Below are positions 11,146-12,566 of a DNA stretch of 12,566 nt, one piece after another (position 1 is the first letter of the stretch; every line of letters starts with the position of its first letter). This stretch comes from Treponema sp. GTDB lineage: Bacteria; Spirochaetota; Spirochaetia; Treponematales; UBA12059. The notes under the pieces are model-generated. The model searched no databases, was not told the DNA's origin, and was given only the letters and a program-made list of their open reading frames with translations. The translations under genes and the position numbers were made by a program. The stretch is taken from assembly GCA_012517645.1 (NCBI GenBank), contig JAAYUR010000362.1:1-12566 (forward strand). Reading direction: 5' to 3'.

Positions 11146-12566
11146 ATGATCGTCTTCTCCTTGAACGGAATTTCAGTATCCGTCCCCGAAGGTACGACCG
11201 TGTTGGATGCCGCCCGGGGCGTGGGAATCGACATCCCTACCCTCTGCCACATCGAGGGGCTCGAGGGCTACGGGGGCTGCCGGGTCTGCATGGTGGAGGT
11301 GGAAGGTTCACGTACAGGATGCGCGACCGCCTGCACCCTTGGGGTTTCGGAGGGGATGGTGGTGCGCACGGATTCCGAGGCGGCCTTCGAGCTCCGGAGG
11401 GCGGTGCTCGAGATGATCCTGGCGGAGCATCCCGCGGACTGCTTCAACTGCAAGCACAGCGGGGCCTGCCGTCTGCATGAACTGGCGGCACGGCACGGGC
11501 TCGAAAAGGTTCCCAGCGGGATCGAGCGCTCCGGGTTCCCGGTGGACGACTCCAACCCTTTCTTCACCCTGGACCCGAACCGCTGCATCCTCTGCGGCAA
11601 GTGCGTCCGCACCTGCGCGGAGATCCAGTGCTCCGACGTGTACACCCTCGCGGATCGGGGCTTTCGGTCCAGCGTGGTCCCGGGGTTCGGGGGTCTCTTG
11701 TCCGAAAGCACCTGCGTGTCCTGCGGATCCTGCGTGGCCGCATGCCCGACCGGGGCCTTGCGGCCCAAGGACGGGTCCTGGGCGGGGGCGATGTACGTGG
11801 ACCGGAGGGTCCGGACCGTCTGCCCGTACTGCGGCGTGGGTTGTCAGCTGGATCTCTTGGTTTCCGGCGGAAGGATCGTGGGGGCCCTGCCCGCGGACGG
11901 TCCTTCCAACCGCGGCCGGCTCTGCGTCAAGGGCCGCTTCGCCTACAATTTTATCGGCCATCCCGACCGGCTCTCGGTTCCCCTGGTGCGACGGGACGGA
12001 GAGCTGGTCGAGGCGACCTGGGACGAGGCCCTGGGCCTGGTCGTCCGGCGGTTGCGGGAGACCCTGGACCGCCTGGGTCCGGACGGGGCTGCGGGCTTGG
12101 CCTCCGCGCGCTGCACGAACGAGGAGAACTACCTCTTCCAGAAGCTCTTCCGGGCCGGGGTCGGGACAAACAACGTGGACCACTGCGCCCGGCTCTGCCA
12201 CGCCTCCACCGTGACCGGGCTGGTCTCGACCCTGGGCTCCGGAGCCATGACCAACTCGATCGACGAGATAGACCTCCAGGACGCCGTCTTCGTGACCGGC
12301 TCCAACACCACCGAGACCCATCCCGTCATCGGGACCCGGATCAAACGGGCCGCCCGGCGCGGAGCCCGGCTGATCGTGGCGGATCCGCGGAGGATCGACC
12401 TGGCGACGGAGGCCGAGGTCTACCTGCCCCTTAGGCCCGGGACCAACGTTGCGCTCTACAACGCCTTGGCCTGCGCCATTCTGGAAGATGGCCTGGCGGA
12501 TCGGGAGTTCATAGCCGAGCGGACCGAGGGCTTCGAGGACTGGGCCGAGAAAATCCGAACCTGCAC
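11146..12566 (+). CDS. fdhA: Formate dehydrogenase alpha subunit, ferredoxin-type N-terminus, cysteine form (3' end outside window)
   Basis: The first 473 codons are present; the full family protein is about 890-900 residues. The enzyme oxidises formate to CO2, or the reverse, at a molybdenum or tungsten bis-pterin centre and passes electrons along iron-sulfur clusters. In order: a 2Fe-2S plant-ferredoxin domain (Cys34, 45, 48, 63), a His-Cys cluster (His95, Cys99, 102, 108), two 4Fe-4S sets (Cys147/150/153/157 and 190/193/196/200), then the pterin enzyme with its own 4Fe-4S cluster (Cys226, 229, 233, 260) and CVKG. The metal ligand is Cys351 in DHCARLCHAST, encoded by TGC, so it is not a selenoprotein. 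In many relatives a Pro stands where this has Ser354. No signal peptide or Tat motif is seen, so it is cytoplasmic. The ATG at 11146 has no Shine-Dalgarno sequence. Confidence 0.9.
   Translation, partial: MIVFSLNGISVSVPEGTTVLDAARGVGIDIPTLCHIEGLEGYGGCRVCMVEVEGSRTGCATACTLGVSEGMVVRTDSEAAFELRRAVLEMILAEHPADCFNCKHSGACRLHELAARHGLEKVPSGIERSGFPVDDSNPFFTLDPNRCILCGKCVRTCAEIQCSDVYTLADRGFRSSVVPGFGGLLSESTCVSCGSCVAACPTGALRPKDGSWAGAMYVDRRVRTVCPYCGVGCQLDLLVSGGRIVGALPADGPSNRGRLCVKGRFAYNFIGHPDRLSVPLVRRDGELVEATWDEALGLVVRRLRETLDRLGPDGAAGLASARCTNEENYLFQKLFRAGVGTNNVDHCARLCHASTVTGLVSTLGSGAMTNSIDEIDLQDAVFVTGSNTTETHPVIGTRIKRAARRGARLIVADPRRIDLATEAEVYLPLRPGTNVALYNALACAILEDGLADREFIAERTEGFEDWAEKIRTC

Noticed and set aside
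11308..12321. 337-residue minus-strand frame opposite formate dehydrogenase
   Set aside because: The plus-strand frame holds all iron-sulfur ligands without interruption; the antisense frame has no recognisable domain.

Overview
The window is a 12.6 kb piece of a GC-rich bacterial chromosome. Genes lie on both strands in short transcription units, and most have a recognisable promoter or Shine-Dalgarno sequence. There is no tRNA, rRNA, CRISPR array or intact transposon. The gene content suggests a free-living, signalling-rich bacterium able to grow without oxygen: a methylglyoxal synthase, a ferredoxin-type formate dehydrogenase, a covalent-flavin lipoprotein, a diguanylate cyclase, a PAS/HisKA_2 kinase and a CheB-CheR-PAS hybrid. 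A spirochaete would fit, but no phylogenetic marker is present and I hold this loosely.

Left part (1-2763, all minus strand). A secreted protein starts at 83 and leaves the window. Upstream of it is a truncated M19 dipeptidase lipoprotein (215-580). Then comes a compact cassette, read right to left: a TetR repressor (2060-2680), an FMN-binding lipoprotein (1601-1999) and a membrane-anchored DUF6544 protein (663-1604) whose start overlaps the preceding stop. The TetR promoter carries two near-perfect 17-bp palindromes with centres 31 bp apart, so the cassette looks autorepressed and ligand-induced.

Centre (2779-7737). A soluble PAS-HisKA_2 histidine kinase follows a leader with a 12-bp tandem repeat. 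Next come methylglyoxal synthase, a PPC/DUF296 protein on the opposite strand, and a GAF-like/GGDEF diguanylate cyclase diverging from it. The 334 bp after the cyclase hold a frameshifted, internally deleted AIM24-family gene. Then come a soluble P-type-ATPase-like HAD protein (COG4087 type) and, convergent with it, an unrecognised lipoprotein with a seven-glycine run.

Right part (7868-12566). A 992-residue CheB-CheR-PAS fusion (minus strand) diverges from the first 473 codons of a cysteine-type formate dehydrogenase alpha subunit (plus strand, cut by the window edge). The intergenic region holds a 116-bp TA-flanked element with 18-bp inverted termini that resembles a MITE.

The most notable cross-cutting pattern is that several promoters place the -10 hexamer exactly six bases before the ATG (mgsA, the PPC gene, the cyclase and perhaps the dipeptidase remnant), with no Shine-Dalgarno sequence in the first three. 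This implies leaderless mRNAs alongside ordinary SD-led genes. The best candidate for a little-described system is the TetR / flavinylated lipoprotein / DUF6544 cassette.
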